From: Nocardioides bruguierae
GTDB lineage: Bacteria > Actinomycetota > Actinomycetes > Propionibacteriales > Nocardioidaceae
Length of the DNA: 50,386 nucleotides
Assembly: GCF_023656415.1 (NCBI RefSeq)
Contig: NZ_JAMOIL010000032.1
Location: 1 to 50,386 of the forward strand
Direction: 5' to 3'
Shown here in pieces: positions 1 to 8,989 of this stretch. Position numbers and translations under genes: made by a program. Below the pieces are notes generated by a model. That model was given only the letters and a program-made list of their open reading frames with translations, made no database searches and was not told where the DNA came from. How positions within the stretch are numbered: the stretch's first letter is position 1; each line of letters begins with the position of its first letter.

Positions 1-127
1 CTTCAACGACCACAAGCAGTGGCGAGGGATCGCCACCCGCTACGACAAGCTGGCTGTCGTCTACCGAGGCGGCGTCGTGCTCCGCACCATCACCATCTGG
101 CTACGCGAATAACCAGACACTCCCTAG
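1..127 (+). mobile_element. Right end of an IS5-like insertion sequence (partial)
   Basis: This is the 3' end of a transposase gene followed by the terminal inverted repeat, which reads GGAGTGTCTGG inward from 123, and then CTAG at 124-127. CTAG fits the YTAR target duplication known for the IS5 group. The whole segment is the exact reverse complement of 50260-50386. The element continues beyond the window edge. Confidence 0.85.
2..112 (+). CDS. IS5-like transposase, C-terminal 36 residues (partial)
   Basis: The reading frame is open from the window edge and ends at TAA 110-112. It encodes a C-terminus containing RYDKLAVVYRGGVVLRTI followed by TIWLRE. The RYDK...Y-x-G pattern followed by a hydrophobic IxxWLR end is typical of the C-terminus of IS5-family transposases, just after the catalytic Glu helix. 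The catalytic residues themselves lie outside the window. An identical fragment is found at the other end of the contig. Confidence 0.8.
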   Translation, partial: FNDHKQWRGIATRYDKLAVVYRGGVVLRTITIWLRE

Positions 128-807
128 TTGTCCCAGTAGAACTGGTAGGGGTACACCGCGACGAAGCGCTCCCCGTCGCTGGTGGCGTAGTGGACGTTGA
201 TGGCGTTGTTCTTGCTCTCCTCCTCCCCGTCGACCTCGTCGGCGGGGGTGGGCCCGATCCGGAACGCGAGGACGGCGCCGGCCGGGTCGGAGCTCGGAGC
301 GTCGTCGGTGCCCGTGCCCCCGTCGGTGCCCGGCAGGCAGTAGTCGGCGGCGTCGGGCCACCTGTCGAACCGCGGCGTGGGGCGGGTCATCGACTTGCGG
401 ATGTCGGCCGGGGCCAGACGGACGCCGTCCACGGTCAGCGGTGAGGCGCCCTGCTCGGTGACGAACTCGACGGAGAGGATCGCGACCGGCTCTGCACCCC
501 GGTTGGTCACCGGGATGATCGCCACCTGCTCCAGAGGATGACCCGGCTGGGTGCGCATCCCCACGCCCAGGACCCGACTGCCTTTGTCCTGGAGCGGCCC
601 GCCCTGCTGCTCGTCACCGGCCGGCTCGGTGAACGGCGCGCAGCTGGTCGCGTCGAACCTCTGCTCCCACACAGTCGGAGCCCGGCTCGTCCCGGTCGCC
701 TCGGGGGCCGGACTCCCGGCGTCGCAGCCGGCGAGGGCGAGGGCGCAGGTGGCGACGAGGGCGGAGACCTTCCTCGCCCTGGCCCGGTGCGCGTGGGTGC
801 GCTGCAT
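124..807 (-). CDS. Putative lipoprotein, unknown function
   Basis: A 227-residue protein. It starts with an Arg/His-rich n-region, a hydrophobic stretch and a lipobox (LALAGC, Cys at about 28), so it is probably exported and lipid-anchored. A Gly/Thr/Asp-rich linker near residues 165-180 is followed by a C-terminal part ending FYWDN. The start is supported by GGGAGG seven bases upstream of the ATG. No known domain was recognised. The stop codon (TAG) lies inside the CTAG target site of the adjacent IS, so the IS inserted exactly at the end of this gene without changing the reading frame. It is transcribed toward the IS. Confidence 0.7.
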   Translation of the reverse strand: MQRTHAHRARARKVSALVATCALALAGCDAGSPAPEATGTSRAPTVWEQRFDATSCAPFTEPAGDEQQGGPLQDKGSRVLGVGMRTQPGHPLEQVAIIPVTNRGAEPVAILSVEFVTEQGASPLTVDGVRLAPADIRKSMTRPTPRFDRWPDAADYCLPGTDGGTGTDDAPSSDPAGAVLAFRIGPTPADEVDGEEESKNNAINVHYATSDGERFVAVYPYQFYWDN

Positions 808-987
808 GTGGGTCCTCCCGAGAAGTCCCCGTCACCCTTTCCGTCAGGACCGGCCTGAAACCTGGGTCCTCGACGGTGTGGTCGAGCCGGTCACCGGACG
901 ACGACCTGCGACGTTCTGGCACCGCAACCGGATCTCCCCCTGCATACTGCGGTCCGACCTGCCCCCTCCTCGACAAGGATCCTCCCG

Positions 988-1554
988 ATGCCTGGCCCGC
1001 GCCGCAGCCGCCTCCGTCGCTCTCTCACCGTCCTCGTCTCCGTGGCCATGTCGACGGGCCTCCTGCTCACGACGGCGCCCGCCACGCAGGCGCGCACCAC
1101 GACACCGGTCACCATCAAGGACGCGAACAACGACGTCCAGGGGGCTCGCAACGCCACGCAGAAGGACCTCGCCGACGTGCGGCGCATCCGGTACGACCTG
1201 TCGTCCAAGGGCGACCTGGTGGTCACGACCACGTTCGACGCGGTCGCCGGCACGAGGAGCCGCTACAGCCAACGACTCGGGCTGATGCTCACCACCGACG
1301 AGTCCTGGGGGACCCTGCACGTCGACGCAGCCGCCGGCACGGCCAAGCGAGCCGGGATCTTCAAGGGCTGCCGCGTCGCGACCTCCCTGTCCAAGAAGAA
1401 CCTCAGCGTGACGATCCGGGTGCGCAAGGCGGCCTCCTGCCTGGGCGCCGACGTCGTCGACGGTCAGGGGCTCGGAGTCATCGTCCGCAAGGGCACGAGC
1501 AAGCGGAAGGCCACCGACACGGTGGTCGGACCGACCTCGCTCGCGCTGACCTGA
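988..1554 (+). CDS. Secreted hypothetical protein
   Basis: A 188-residue protein with a clear Sec-type signal peptide: basic start (MPGPRRSRLRR), a hydrophobic core of about 20 residues and an Ala-x-Ala-like cleavage region near residue 35. The mature part is basic and carries two Cys residues that could form a disulfide (KGCRV and ASCLG). A weak purine-rich site (AAGGATCC) precedes the ATG, and a -10-like CATACT lies at 943-948. The gene is divergent from the lipoprotein. No family was recognised. Confidence 0.65.
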   Translation: MPGPRRSRLRRSLTVLVSVAMSTGLLLTTAPATQARTTTPVTIKDANNDVQGARNATQKDLADVRRIRYDLSSKGDLVVTTTFDAVAGTRSRYSQRLGLMLTTDESWGTLHVDAAAGTAKRAGIFKGCRVATSLSKKNLSVTIRVRKAASCLGADVVDGQGLGVIVRKGTSKRKATDTVVGPTSLALT

Positions 1555-1599
1555 TCCTGCGCCGGGGTCTCCGGGGCACGGCGCGGGCACGGGCGGCCG

Positions 1600-1605
1600 T
1601 ACGAT
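1600..1605 (+). promoter_or_regulatory. Candidate -10 box of a leaderless transcript (ABC-F gene)
   Basis: TACGAT lies 7 nt before the GTG start at 1613, and no Shine-Dalgarno sequence is present. This matches the actinobacterial TANNNT -10 with transcription starting at the initiation codon. The same arrangement recurs at several other genes in the window. Confidence 0.5.
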
Positions 1606-1612
1606 CACGTCC

Positions 1613-3250
1613 GTGTCCGCCACCCTCGTCGCCAAGGACCCCGCCGGTGGCCACGACCACCGCACGCTCTTCGAGGCGCTCGACCTGACCCTCGCCCCGG
1701 GTGACGTGGTGGGCGTCGTGGGCGCGAACGGCGCGGGCAAGTCGACGCTGCTGCGGCTGCTGGCGGGCGTCGACCGGCCCCTGGCCGGCACGGTCAGCAC
1801 GGCGCCGTCCGACGCCTTCGTCGGCTGGCTGCCGCAGGAGTACGAGCGGGTGCCCGGTGAGACCGTGGCCGGCTACGTCGCCCGCCGCACGGGCGCGGCC
1901 GCCGCCACGGTCGCGATGGAGGAGACCGCGAACGCGCTGGGCAGCGGGGACGACGGCGCGGAGGACGCCTACGCGGTGGCGTTCGACCACTGGATGGCCA
2001 CGGGCGCGGCCGACCTCGACGACCGGATCGGCCCCGTGCTGGCCGACCTCGGGCTCGACGTCGGCGCCGACGCACTGATGACGTCGCTCTCCGGCGGCCA
2101 GGCCGCCCGGGCCGCGCTCGCGGCCCTGCTGCTGAGCCGGTTCGACGTCGTCCTGCTCGACGAGCCGACCAACGACCTCGACCTCGGCGGGTTGGAGCGG
2201 CTCGAGACCTTCGTGCAGGGCCTGCGCACCGGCGTCGTCCTCGTCTCCCACGACCGCGAGTTCCTGGCCCGCGTCGTGACCCGGGTCGTGGAGCTGGACC
2301 TGCCGCAGCACGAGGTGCGGGTCTACGACGGCGGGTACGACTCGTTCCTCGAGGAGCGCGCCGTCATCAAGCGGCACGCGCGCGAGGCCTACGAGGAGTT
2401 CGCCGAGAAGAAGGCGGACCTGGTCTCCCGCTCGCGCACCATGCGCGAGTGGAGCAGCCAGGGCGTGCGCAACGCGATGAAGAAGTCGCCCGACAACGAC
2501 AAGATCCGCCGCCGCGCGCAGGTGGACTCGAGCGAGAAGCAGGCCCAGAAGGTCCGGCAGATGGAGTCCCGCATCGCGCGCCTGGACGAGGTCGCTGAGC
2601 CGCGCAAGGAGTGGCAGCTGCAGTTCTCCATCGCCGCCGCACCCCGCTCGTCCTCGGTCGTCGCCACGCTCAACGAGGCAGTCGTTCGGCACGGCGACTT
2701 CACCCTCGGGCCGGCCTCGCTCCAGGTGGACGCCGGCGAACGGGTCGGCATCACCGGGCCCAACGGTGCCGGCAAGACCACCCTCCTGCGGCTCCTGCTG
2801 GGCCGCGAGGTCCCGGCGTCCGGCACCGCGTCGCTCGGTGCCTCCGTGGCGATCGGCGAGGTCGACCAGGCTCGCACCGGGCTGCCCGACGACGAGTCGC
2901 TCGGCCGCGCCGTCGAGCTCGCGCTGCCCGACCTCTCCCCCGCCGAGTGCCGGACCCTGCTGGCCAAGTTCGGCCTCAAGGCCGACCACGTCGCCAGCCT
3001 GGTGGGGCGCCTCTCCCCCGGCGAGCGCACCCGCGCCGCCCTCGCGCTGCTCCAGGCCCGCGGCGTGAACCTGCTGGTGCTCGACGAGCCCACCAACCAC
3101 CTCGACCTGCCGGCGATCGAGCAGCTCGAGGGAGCGCTGGCCTCCTACGAGGGCGCGCTGCTGCTCGTCTCCCACGACCGCCGGCTCCTCGACTCCGTGC
3201 GGCTCGACCGACGCCTGCGCGTCGAGGACGGCCGGGTCCGGGAGGTCTGA
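1613..3250 (+). CDS. ABC-F family ATPase
   Basis: A 545-residue cytosolic protein with two ABC ATPase domains and no membrane segments. Domain 1 has Walker A GANGAGKST (37-45), signature LSGGQ and Walker B VVLLDEPTND. Domain 2 has GPNGAGKTT, LSPGE and LLVLDEPTNH. A charged linker of about 80 residues rich in Lys, Arg and Glu separates them, as in ABC-F proteins that act on the ribosome. ABC-F members are either housekeeping translation factors or antibiotic-resistance proteins acting by ribosome protection. The sequence alone does not decide which. The GTG start is set by a -10-like box seven bases upstream and appears leaderless. Confidence 0.9.
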   Translation: MSATLVAKDPAGGHDHRTLFEALDLTLAPGDVVGVVGANGAGKSTLLRLLAGVDRPLAGTVSTAPSDAFVGWLPQEYERVPGETVAGYVARRTGAAAATVAMEETANALGSGDDGAEDAYAVAFDHWMATGAADLDDRIGPVLADLGLDVGADALMTSLSGGQAARAALAALLLSRFDVVLLDEPTNDLDLGGLERLETFVQGLRTGVVLVSHDREFLARVVTRVVELDLPQHEVRVYDGGYDSFLEERAVIKRHAREAYEEFAEKKADLVSRSRTMREWSSQGVRNAMKKSPDNDKIRRRAQVDSSEKQAQKVRQMESRIARLDEVAEPRKEWQLQFSIAAAPRSSSVVATLNEAVVRHGDFTLGPASLQVDAGERVGITGPNGAGKTTLLRLLLGREVPASGTASLGASVAIGEVDQARTGLPDDESLGRAVELALPDLSPAECRTLLAKFGLKADHVASLVGRLSPGERTRAALALLQARGVNLLVLDEPTNHLDLPAIEQLEGALASYEGALLLVSHDRRLLDSVRLDRRLRVEDGRVREV

Positions 3251-3316
3251 GGGGCCTCGCGGCTATACCCCGGATGGGGCTGTCGGGCCCGGCGGGGCGT
3301 CCGCGAGGGTCGGAGG

Positions 3317-3760
3317 GTGGCGGACTGTCCGCACCACCCGGCTGATCGGTCCGCGCCCACGTGGCTCTGGGCCCTCGGACTGCTGCTCGTGATCGGCCTG
3401 CTGTCGCTGGCGATCAACGGGCCCGCCGACACCGCCCCTTCGGCCTCGGCCTCCAGCGGGGTCGGCTGCGGCACCCTCGTGCTCCCCGGGGACGGCGGCG
3501 TCGCGACCGTCAGCGAGCGCACCGGCGGCGTCAGCTGCGAGGCGGCGCTGCGGCGAGCGGCGGCCTACTACGCGGACGCGCCCACGCAGGGCCAGGGCAG
3601 CGGGGGCTACGTCCGGCACGGCGCGTGGGTGTGCGGCAGCGCCACCCGCGCCGTGACCGACGAGACCGGCCGGCTCGGCACCTGCCAGACGCTGACGGGC
3701 CGGCGCGCGTTCCGGATGCGGCTGGTGGACGTGCCCGAGGAGCCCACGGCAGCGGGGTGA
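3317..3760 (+). CDS. Small membrane-anchored hypothetical protein
   Basis: A 147-residue protein. A short cytoplasmic start (MADCPHHPADRS) is followed by one hydrophobic segment (about residues 16-33), and then a Ser/Ala-rich linker and an extracytoplasmic domain with five Cys residues (GCG, SCE, VCG, TCQ), suggesting disulfides. A GTG start is preceded by a purine-rich stretch (CGGAGG, very close), so the start is moderately certain. A TATACC hexamer at 3264-3269 could be its -10. Family not recognised. Confidence 0.55.
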   Translation: MADCPHHPADRSAPTWLWALGLLLVIGLLSLAINGPADTAPSASASSGVGCGTLVLPGDGGVATVSERTGGVSCEAALRRAAAYYADAPTQGQGSGGYVRHGAWVCGSATRAVTDETGRLGTCQTLTGRRAFRMRLVDVPEEPTAAG

Positions 3761-3782
3761 CGCGGGCGCCCGTCGCGTCCGC

Positions 3783-4244
3783 TCAGGACTTGTTGTCGCG
3801 GGACGCCAGGTCGTCCAGCGCCGCGCGGGCCCCACGTTCTCCGGCCCGCTCCTGGTCGTTCGTGCGCGAGCGGCGGCGTGCGCGCAGCACCAGGTAGGGC
3901 AGGAACAGGGTGGCCACCGCGGTGGCGGCCCACACGATCACCATGGCGGCCAGCCAGGTGCCGATGCCGCCGTCGATGGTCAGGCCGCTGGTGAGCAGGG
4001 ACGTGACGATCAGGGCGAGCAGCGTCGAGATCAGCCCGGCCCCGCCGAGCAGCACCTCGGCGTTGCGCTCGGCCACCCGGCTCACGAACGGGCTGAGCAG
4101 GGCCTGGGCGACCGAGAACACGGCCACGGCCAGCAGGAAGCCCTGCACGTCCAGGGTCATGTCGTCGAGCACCATCGTCGCGACGACGAGGCCGATCGCG
4201 GAGGACCCCACGAACACGGCCAGGCGGATGAGCAGTCGGATCAT
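3783..4244 (-). CDS. Four-helix membrane protein, phage-holin-IV-like family
   Basis: A 153-residue protein with four hydrophobic segments (roughly residues 5-25, 35-58, 66-90 and 96-122) and a basic C-terminal tail (RARRRSRTNDQER). The layout resembles the small four-TM proteins annotated as phage holin family or superfamily IV membrane proteins in actinobacteria. Nothing around it suggests lysis, so the holin name should not be taken as function. The start ATG at 4242-4244 is supported by GAGGAGG upstream. The frame remains open further upstream without good start signals. Confidence 0.65.
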   Translation of the reverse strand: MIRLLIRLAVFVGSSAIGLVVATMVLDDMTLDVQGFLLAVAVFSVAQALLSPFVSRVAERNAEVLLGGAGLISTLLALIVTSLLTSGLTIDGGIGTWLAAMVIVWAATAVATLFLPYLVLRARRRSRTNDQERAGERGARAALDDLASRDNKS

Positions 4245-4365
4245 GGTGCGGCCTCCTCGCGCCTCGTCCGCGGACCGACCGCGGCACCTCGACGCTAGGC
4301 CCGCGGCACGCCCCGCGGCAGGGTCGCGGCCCGATCTCACCCGCCCCGGGTGAGCGGGCGCAGGA

Positions 4366-4414
4366 TCATCGCGGAGCGCGGGACGTACCTGGTGCGTCCC
4401 GCGCTCCGCGATGA
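4366..4414 (-). terminator. Strong hairpin terminator, probably bidirectional
   Basis: A perfect 20-bp inverted repeat (arms 4366-4385 and 4395-4414) with a 9-nt loop lies just downstream of the zwf stop codon on the minus strand. There is no T-run, as is common in high-G+C actinobacteria. Confidence 0.75.
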
Positions 4415-4423
4415 CGAGCAGGC

Positions 4424-5845
4424 TCAGGCGCGCGGGGCCTTGGTGGTGACCGGGTGCCAGGGGTCGGCGACCTTGGCGGCGGCGGCCGGGCCCCAGGTGC
4501 CACGACGGTAGAGCTCGGGCTCCTTGCCGGCGGCGAGCAGGCCGTCCACGATCCGCCACTCCTCGGCGATCGTGTCGGGGCGGGCGAAGCGGTGCTTGCG
4601 GCCGTCCATGGCGTCGTCGAGCAGACGCTCGTAGGCCTCCTGGCGGTGGCCCAGCGCGCGGTCGAAGTCGACGCCGAGCGCGACGGGCTGGCTGACGGCC
4701 TTCGCGCCGGGCGCCTTGGCCTGCAGCGTCACCGAGACGCCGTCGTCGTGGCCGAGGCGGAAGTGCAGGCGGTTGGCCTCGGGCCGCTCCGCGGACTTGG
4801 ACGCGAACAGCAGCCGCGGCGGGCGGCGCAGCTCGACCACGGCCTCGGTGGCGGCCCCGGCCAGCGCCTTGCCGGCGCGCACGTGGAACGGCACCCCGGC
4901 CCAGCGGAAGGAGTCGATCCACAGCGTGGTGGCCATGAAGGTCTCGGTGATGGAGCCGGGAGCGACACCGTCCTCCTCGCCGTAGCCCTCGTACTGGCCC
5001 ATCACCGTGTCGTCGGGGTCGATCGGGCGGACCTGGCGCAGCAGCCGCACCTCCTCGTCCCGGTAGGCGTCGGCGTCGTCCGCGATCGGCGGCTCCATGC
5101 CCAGCAGCGCCACGATCTGCAGCAGGTGGTTCTGCACGACGTCGCGCACGGCACCGACGCCGTCGTAGAAGCCGGCCCGGCCCTCGGTGTCGAGCGACTC
5201 GGCCAGCGTCACCTGCACCGACTTCACGTAGTGCCGGTTCCACAGCGGCTCGAAGAGGGTGTTGGCGAAGCGGAAGACCAGCAGCCCCTCAACCGACTCC
5301 TTGCCCAGGTAGTGGTCGATGCGGAAGATGTTCTGCTCGTCCACGTAGCGGGTCAGCGCGGTGTTCAGCTCCGCGGCCGAGGCGGCGTCGCGGCCGAACG
5401 GCTTCTCGACGACCACGCGGCCGCGGTCGGCCAGGCCGACGGCGTTGAGCCCGGCGACCACGCTCTCGAAGACCACGGGCGGGACGGCGAGGTGGAACAG
5501 CGGCCGCGCGGTGTCGGCGAGCATCGCGGCCAGCGCCTCGTACGTCGCGGTCTCGGTGTACTCGCCGGCCAGCATCCGCAGCCGGCCGAGCAGCCGCGCC
5601 AGCGCCGCCTCGTCCACCTGCGTGGCGGCGTCGCGCACGGCGCCCTCGGCCCGTGCCCGCAGGCGCTCGTCGTCCCACGCCGAGCGCGCCAGCCCGATGA
5701 CCGGGCCGTCGAGCCTCCCGGCCCGCTCGAGGTTGTAGAGCGCGGGGAGCAGCTTCTTGTAGGCGAGGTCGCCAGAGACGCCGAAGAGGACGACGGCGTC
5801 GGACCGGGAGTCGGGGGAGGTGCTGTCTGCGGTCAGGCTGGTCAC
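4424..5845 (-). CDS. zwf: Glucose-6-phosphate 1-dehydrogenase
   Basis: A 473-residue enzyme, normal length for the family. It oxidises glucose 6-phosphate to 6-phosphogluconolactone with NADP+ or NAD+, the entry to the pentose phosphate pathway. The N-terminal nucleotide-binding motif reads VLFGVSGDLAYKKLLPALY. The substrate-binding/catalytic motif RIDHYLGKE is intact, and the conserved VVVEKPFG segment precedes it. Family members usually have GASGDL, so GVSGDL is a mild variant typical of a second actinobacterial subgroup. There is no tkt-tal-opcA context here, so it may be a secondary zwf paralogue. A strong hairpin follows the stop. Confidence 0.92.
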   Translation of the reverse strand: MTSLTADSTSPDSRSDAVVLFGVSGDLAYKKLLPALYNLERAGRLDGPVIGLARSAWDDERLRARAEGAVRDAATQVDEAALARLLGRLRMLAGEYTETATYEALAAMLADTARPLFHLAVPPVVFESVVAGLNAVGLADRGRVVVEKPFGRDAASAAELNTALTRYVDEQNIFRIDHYLGKESVEGLLVFRFANTLFEPLWNRHYVKSVQVTLAESLDTEGRAGFYDGVGAVRDVVQNHLLQIVALLGMEPPIADDADAYRDEEVRLLRQVRPIDPDDTVMGQYEGYGEEDGVAPGSITETFMATTLWIDSFRWAGVPFHVRAGKALAGAATEAVVELRRPPRLLFASKSAERPEANRLHFRLGHDDGVSVTLQAKAPGAKAVSQPVALGVDFDRALGHRQEAYERLLDDAMDGRKHRFARPDTIAEEWRIVDGLLAAGKEPELYRRGTWGPAAAAKVADPWHPVTTKAPRA

Positions 5846-5903
5846 GGCTCCATCCTCTCCGACGCGGGGAGGCGGCCCGTCCCGGGTCCGGCCGTCGGGC
5901 GGC

Positions 5904-6938
5904 TCAGGAGACCTGGACCACCGCCTTCATGCACTGCGGGTCGGAGTCGGCGTCGAGGGCCGCCTCGACCTCCTCCAGCGGGTACCGGTGGGTCACCAGC
6001 GCGTCCAGCTCGACCATCCCGGCCTGCGCGAGCGCGATGCCCCGCGGCCAGGTGTCGACGTAGCGGAAGACGCCGGTGAGGCTGATCTCCATGGCGGCCA
6101 GGTAGGCGGTGGGCAGCGCCGCCTCGTCCGCACCCATGCCCACCAGCACCACCGAGCCACCGGGGCGCACCGCGCGCAGGCCCTGGAGCAGCGCGGGCGT
6201 CGCCCCCGAGCACTCGACGAACGAGTCGGCCTCCAGCGCGGCGACGGCGTCGGCGTCCTCGACGGGGTGCAGGGCCCGGGTCGCGCCCAGGGAGGTGATG
6301 CGCTCGCGACGGGACGCGACGAGGTCGGTGACCACCACGTCGGCGGCACCGGCGGCGCGGGCGGCCTGGGCGACCATCGCGCCGATCGGCCCGGCGCCGG
6401 CGACCAGCACCTGGTCGCCAGGGCCGATGGCGGCCTTGTGGATCGACCAGAGGCCGACCGAGAGCGGCTCGAGCAGCGCCGCGGCCTCGTCGGTCATCGT
6501 CCCCGGCACCGGGTGGGCGAAGTCGGCGGGCGCGGTGACGTAGTCGGCGAACGCGCCGTCCACCGGCGGGGTGGCGTAGAAGCGCATCTCGCGGCACAGG
6601 TTGAAGCGGCCGCTCAGGCAGTGGCGGCAGCGGCGGCACGGCACCTGGGGGTCGATGGCCACCCGCTCCCCCACCCGCGTCTCCGGCACGCCGGAACCCA
6701 CGTCGACCACGGTGCCGCTGACCTCGTGGCCGAGCACCAGCGGGGCGTCGACGACGGCGTCCCCGATGCGTCCGTGCCGGTAGTAGTGCACGTCGGAGCC
6801 GCACACCCCGACCGAGGCCACCCGCACCAGCACCTCGCCCGGGCCGGCGACGGGCACCGGCCGCTCCTGCATCTCGATCACGCCCTGCTCCAGCAGGACG
6901 CTGGCGCGCATGGTGGCGGGCACGGAGGGGTCGGGCAT
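5904..6938 (-). CDS. Zinc-dependent polyol (sorbitol/xylitol-type) dehydrogenase
   Basis: A 344-residue medium-chain dehydrogenase. Visible features are the catalytic zinc site (GVCGSDVHYYRHG and GHEVSGTV), a structural zinc loop of four Cys (CRRCRHCLSGRFNLC) and a Rossmann nucleotide site (VAGAGPIGAM). SDVHYY and the PLVLGHE block match the sorbitol, xylitol and L-idonate dehydrogenase group. It probably oxidises a polyol or sugar alcohol with NAD(P)+. The ATG at 6936-6938 was chosen because of CAGGAG eight bases upstream. The nearby sugar transporter and Gfo/Idh protein fit a polyol-use theme, although the gene is a separate transcription unit. Confidence 0.82.
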   Translation of the reverse strand: MPDPSVPATMRASVLLEQGVIEMQERPVPVAGPGEVLVRVASVGVCGSDVHYYRHGRIGDAVVDAPLVLGHEVSGTVVDVGSGVPETRVGERVAIDPQVPCRRCRHCLSGRFNLCREMRFYATPPVDGAFADYVTAPADFAHPVPGTMTDEAAALLEPLSVGLWSIHKAAIGPGDQVLVAGAGPIGAMVAQAARAAGAADVVVTDLVASRRERITSLGATRALHPVEDADAVAALEADSFVECSGATPALLQGLRAVRPGGSVVLVGMGADEAALPTAYLAAMEISLTGVFRYVDTWPRGIALAQAGMVELDALVTHRYPLEEVEAALDADSDPQCMKAVVQVS

Positions 6939-7196
6939 GACGGGCTCCTGTACGGCACGGCGTGGGTGGCGGACGCCCCTGATTCTGCACCGCCGGAGCG
7001 ACAGGTGTCGCCGGACCTGCCCGGCCACGACGGGGACCAACGTCCCGACCGGCGGCTCGCGCGCCTCCGGCTCGTCCGTCCTGCTCAGCCCGAGCCCTGC
7101 CGGGCCGAACAGGACCTCGGCAGCCCGTCGGCAGCCACGTCCTGCTCACCGTCCCACCGCCCGCCCGCGCTGCCGCGCTCGTCACCCGAGGTGCTC

Positions 7197-8855
7197 ATGG
7201 CCACCTGGTCCGTCTCCCCCACCACCCTCGACACCCCCGCCGCCGTCGCGGACCGTCCGCGCACGGGGCTCCGCCTCGCCGACCTGGGGCTGCGCACCAA
7301 GCTGCTCAGCGCCGTCGGCGCCCTGGCGGTCGTCGCCGTCGCCGTCGGCGTGCTCGGCATCGTGAACCTCGGCACCGCCGCTGCCACCACCCAGGTGATG
7401 TACGAGGAGAACGTCCAGGCGGGCATCTACACCGCCAAGGCGATCACCGACGTCGAGGAGATCGCGATCGCGCTGCGCGACTCCGCCCTCCAGCCCGATC
7501 GCGAGCGCACCCAGGCGTCCCTGGACGAGATCGACGCCCGCTACGCCGCCTTCGGCGAGGCCGCCGCCTCCCTGCAGGCCCTCGGGCTGGGCAGCCAGGT
7601 CGACGACCAGCTGAACGCCGCCGCCGACTCCCTCGCCCTGGGCATGGACTACAACGAGGAGGTGCTGGCCCCCCTGGCGCTGGACAACCAGTACGACGCC
7701 TGGGTCGCCGCGGCCGACACGTCCAAGAACCCGCACTTCGCCGAGGCCCGCAACCTGCTCCAGGAGCTGACCTCGATCGTCGCCGTCGACGCGGAGACCG
7801 CCGCGGACGAAGCCGCCGCCACCACCGCCAGGATGCGCTGGGTCACCATCATCTCGCTGGTCGCCGGCATCGCGGTCGCGCTCGTCATCACCGGCCTGGT
7901 GCTGCGACGCGTGCTCGCCGACGTCGCCGCCGTCCGCACCGTCGCCGACGCGCTGGCCGCCGGCGACCTCACCACCACCTCGGACCTGAGCAGCCGCGAC
8001 GAGATCGGCTCCATGTCCGCCGCCCTGGACGACGCCAGCCGCCGCCTGCGGGGCCTCATGCAGACCGTCTCGGAGTCCTCGGGGGCCCTGGCCGTCTCCT
8101 CCGAGGAGCTCTCCGCCTCGTCCACCCAGATCGCGGCGGGCGCCGAGGAGACCTCGGTGCAGGCCAACGTGGTGAGCCAGGCCGCCGACGACATCTCCCG
8201 CAACGTCTCCACCGTCTCCGCCGGCGCCGAGGAGATGGGCGCCTCCATCAAGGAGATCGCCTCCTCGGCCACCGAGGCCGCCCGGGTCGCCGCCCGCGCC
8301 GTCGAGATGGTCGAGAGCACCAACGCCACCATCGCCAAGCTCGGCGTCTCCAGCCAGGAGATCGGCGAGGTCATCAAGACCATCTCCTCCATCGCCGAGC
8401 AGACCAACCTGCTCGCCCTCAACGCCACCATCGAGGCCGCGCGCGCCGGCGCCGCCGGCAAGGGCTTCGCCGTGGTCGCCAGCGAGGTCAAGGAGCTGGC
8501 CCAGGAGACCGCACGGGCCACCGAGGACATCGTCGGCCGCGTCCAGGCCATCCAGGGCGACACCGACGGCGCCGTCTCCGCGATCGGCGAGATCTCCCAG
8601 ATCATCGGCTCGATCAACGAGTACCAGATGACGATCGCCTCGGCCGTCGAGCAGCAGTCGGCCACCACCAACGAGATGATGCGCAACGTCTCCGAGGCCT
8701 CGGTCGGCTCGAGCCAGATCGCCGACAACATCCAGGGCGTCTCGGCCGCCGCCGGCTCCACCACGGAGGCGCTGAGCCAGAGCCAGGCCGCCGTCAACGA
8801 GGTCGCGCGGATGGCCACCGACCTGCGCAGCGCCGTCAGCAACTTCCGCGTCTGA
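7197..8855 (+). CDS. Methyl-accepting chemotaxis protein
   Basis: A 552-residue transmembrane receptor. It has a TM1 near residues 40-60, an extracytoplasmic helical sensor of about 160 residues resembling a four-helix-bundle domain, TM2 (VTIISLVAGIAVALVITGLV), a HAMP domain, and a long cytoplasmic coiled coil. The signalling tip is canonical: EQTNLLALNATIEAARAG followed by KGFAVVA. It would signal to CheA/CheW and control flagellar rotation. No che or flagellar gene lies in the window, so it is an orphan receptor here. Start ATG is preceded by GAGGTG. It ends with an efficient-looking hairpin. Confidence 0.92.
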   Translation: MATWSVSPTTLDTPAAVADRPRTGLRLADLGLRTKLLSAVGALAVVAVAVGVLGIVNLGTAAATTQVMYEENVQAGIYTAKAITDVEEIAIALRDSALQPDRERTQASLDEIDARYAAFGEAAASLQALGLGSQVDDQLNAAADSLALGMDYNEEVLAPLALDNQYDAWVAAADTSKNPHFAEARNLLQELTSIVAVDAETAADEAAATTARMRWVTIISLVAGIAVALVITGLVLRRVLADVAAVRTVADALAAGDLTTTSDLSSRDEIGSMSAALDDASRRLRGLMQTVSESSGALAVSSEELSASSTQIAAGAEETSVQANVVSQAADDISRNVSTVSAGAEEMGASIKEIASSATEAARVAARAVEMVESTNATIAKLGVSSQEIGEVIKTISSIAEQTNLLALNATIEAARAGAAGKGFAVVASEVKELAQETARATEDIVGRVQAIQGDTDGAVSAIGEISQIIGSINEYQMTIASAVEQQSATTNEMMRNVSEASVGSSQIADNIQGVSAAAGSTTEALSQSQAAVNEVARMATDLRSAVSNFRV

Positions 8856-8874
8856 CGCTCGCTCCCGCACGCAC

Positions 8875-8919
8875 ACGACCGCCGGGTCGGCCCGAGGTTC
8901 GGGTCGACCCGGCGGTCGT
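8875..8919 (+). terminator. Hairpin terminator after the chemotaxis receptor gene
   Basis: A perfect 15-bp stem (8875-8889 with 8905-8919) encloses a 15-nt loop that itself can pair (CCCGA/TCGGG). It lies 20 bp after the stop and between convergent genes, so it probably serves both strands. Confidence 0.7.
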
Positions 8920-8954
8920 GGTGGGTGCGGCCCTGCCGCGGCCCCGGCCCGGGG

Positions 8955-8989
8955 CAGGGATCGGGCCAGGGATCGGGCCAGGGATCGGG

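Noticed and set aside
1613..3250. ABC-F protein considered as a specific antibiotic-resistance determinant
   Set aside because: Sequence motifs only show the ABC-F family. No resistance subfamily signature or biosynthetic cluster is visible.
3783..4244. Holin-like protein considered as evidence of a prophage
   Set aside because: No lysin, portal, terminase, integrase or tail gene surrounds it, and its codon use matches the host.
5820..7196. Upstream extension of the chemotaxis receptor frame over the polyol dehydrogenase gene
   Set aside because: The frame happens to stay open antisense to a clear dehydrogenase gene. The ATG at 7197 has a ribosome-binding site and begins a normal receptor.
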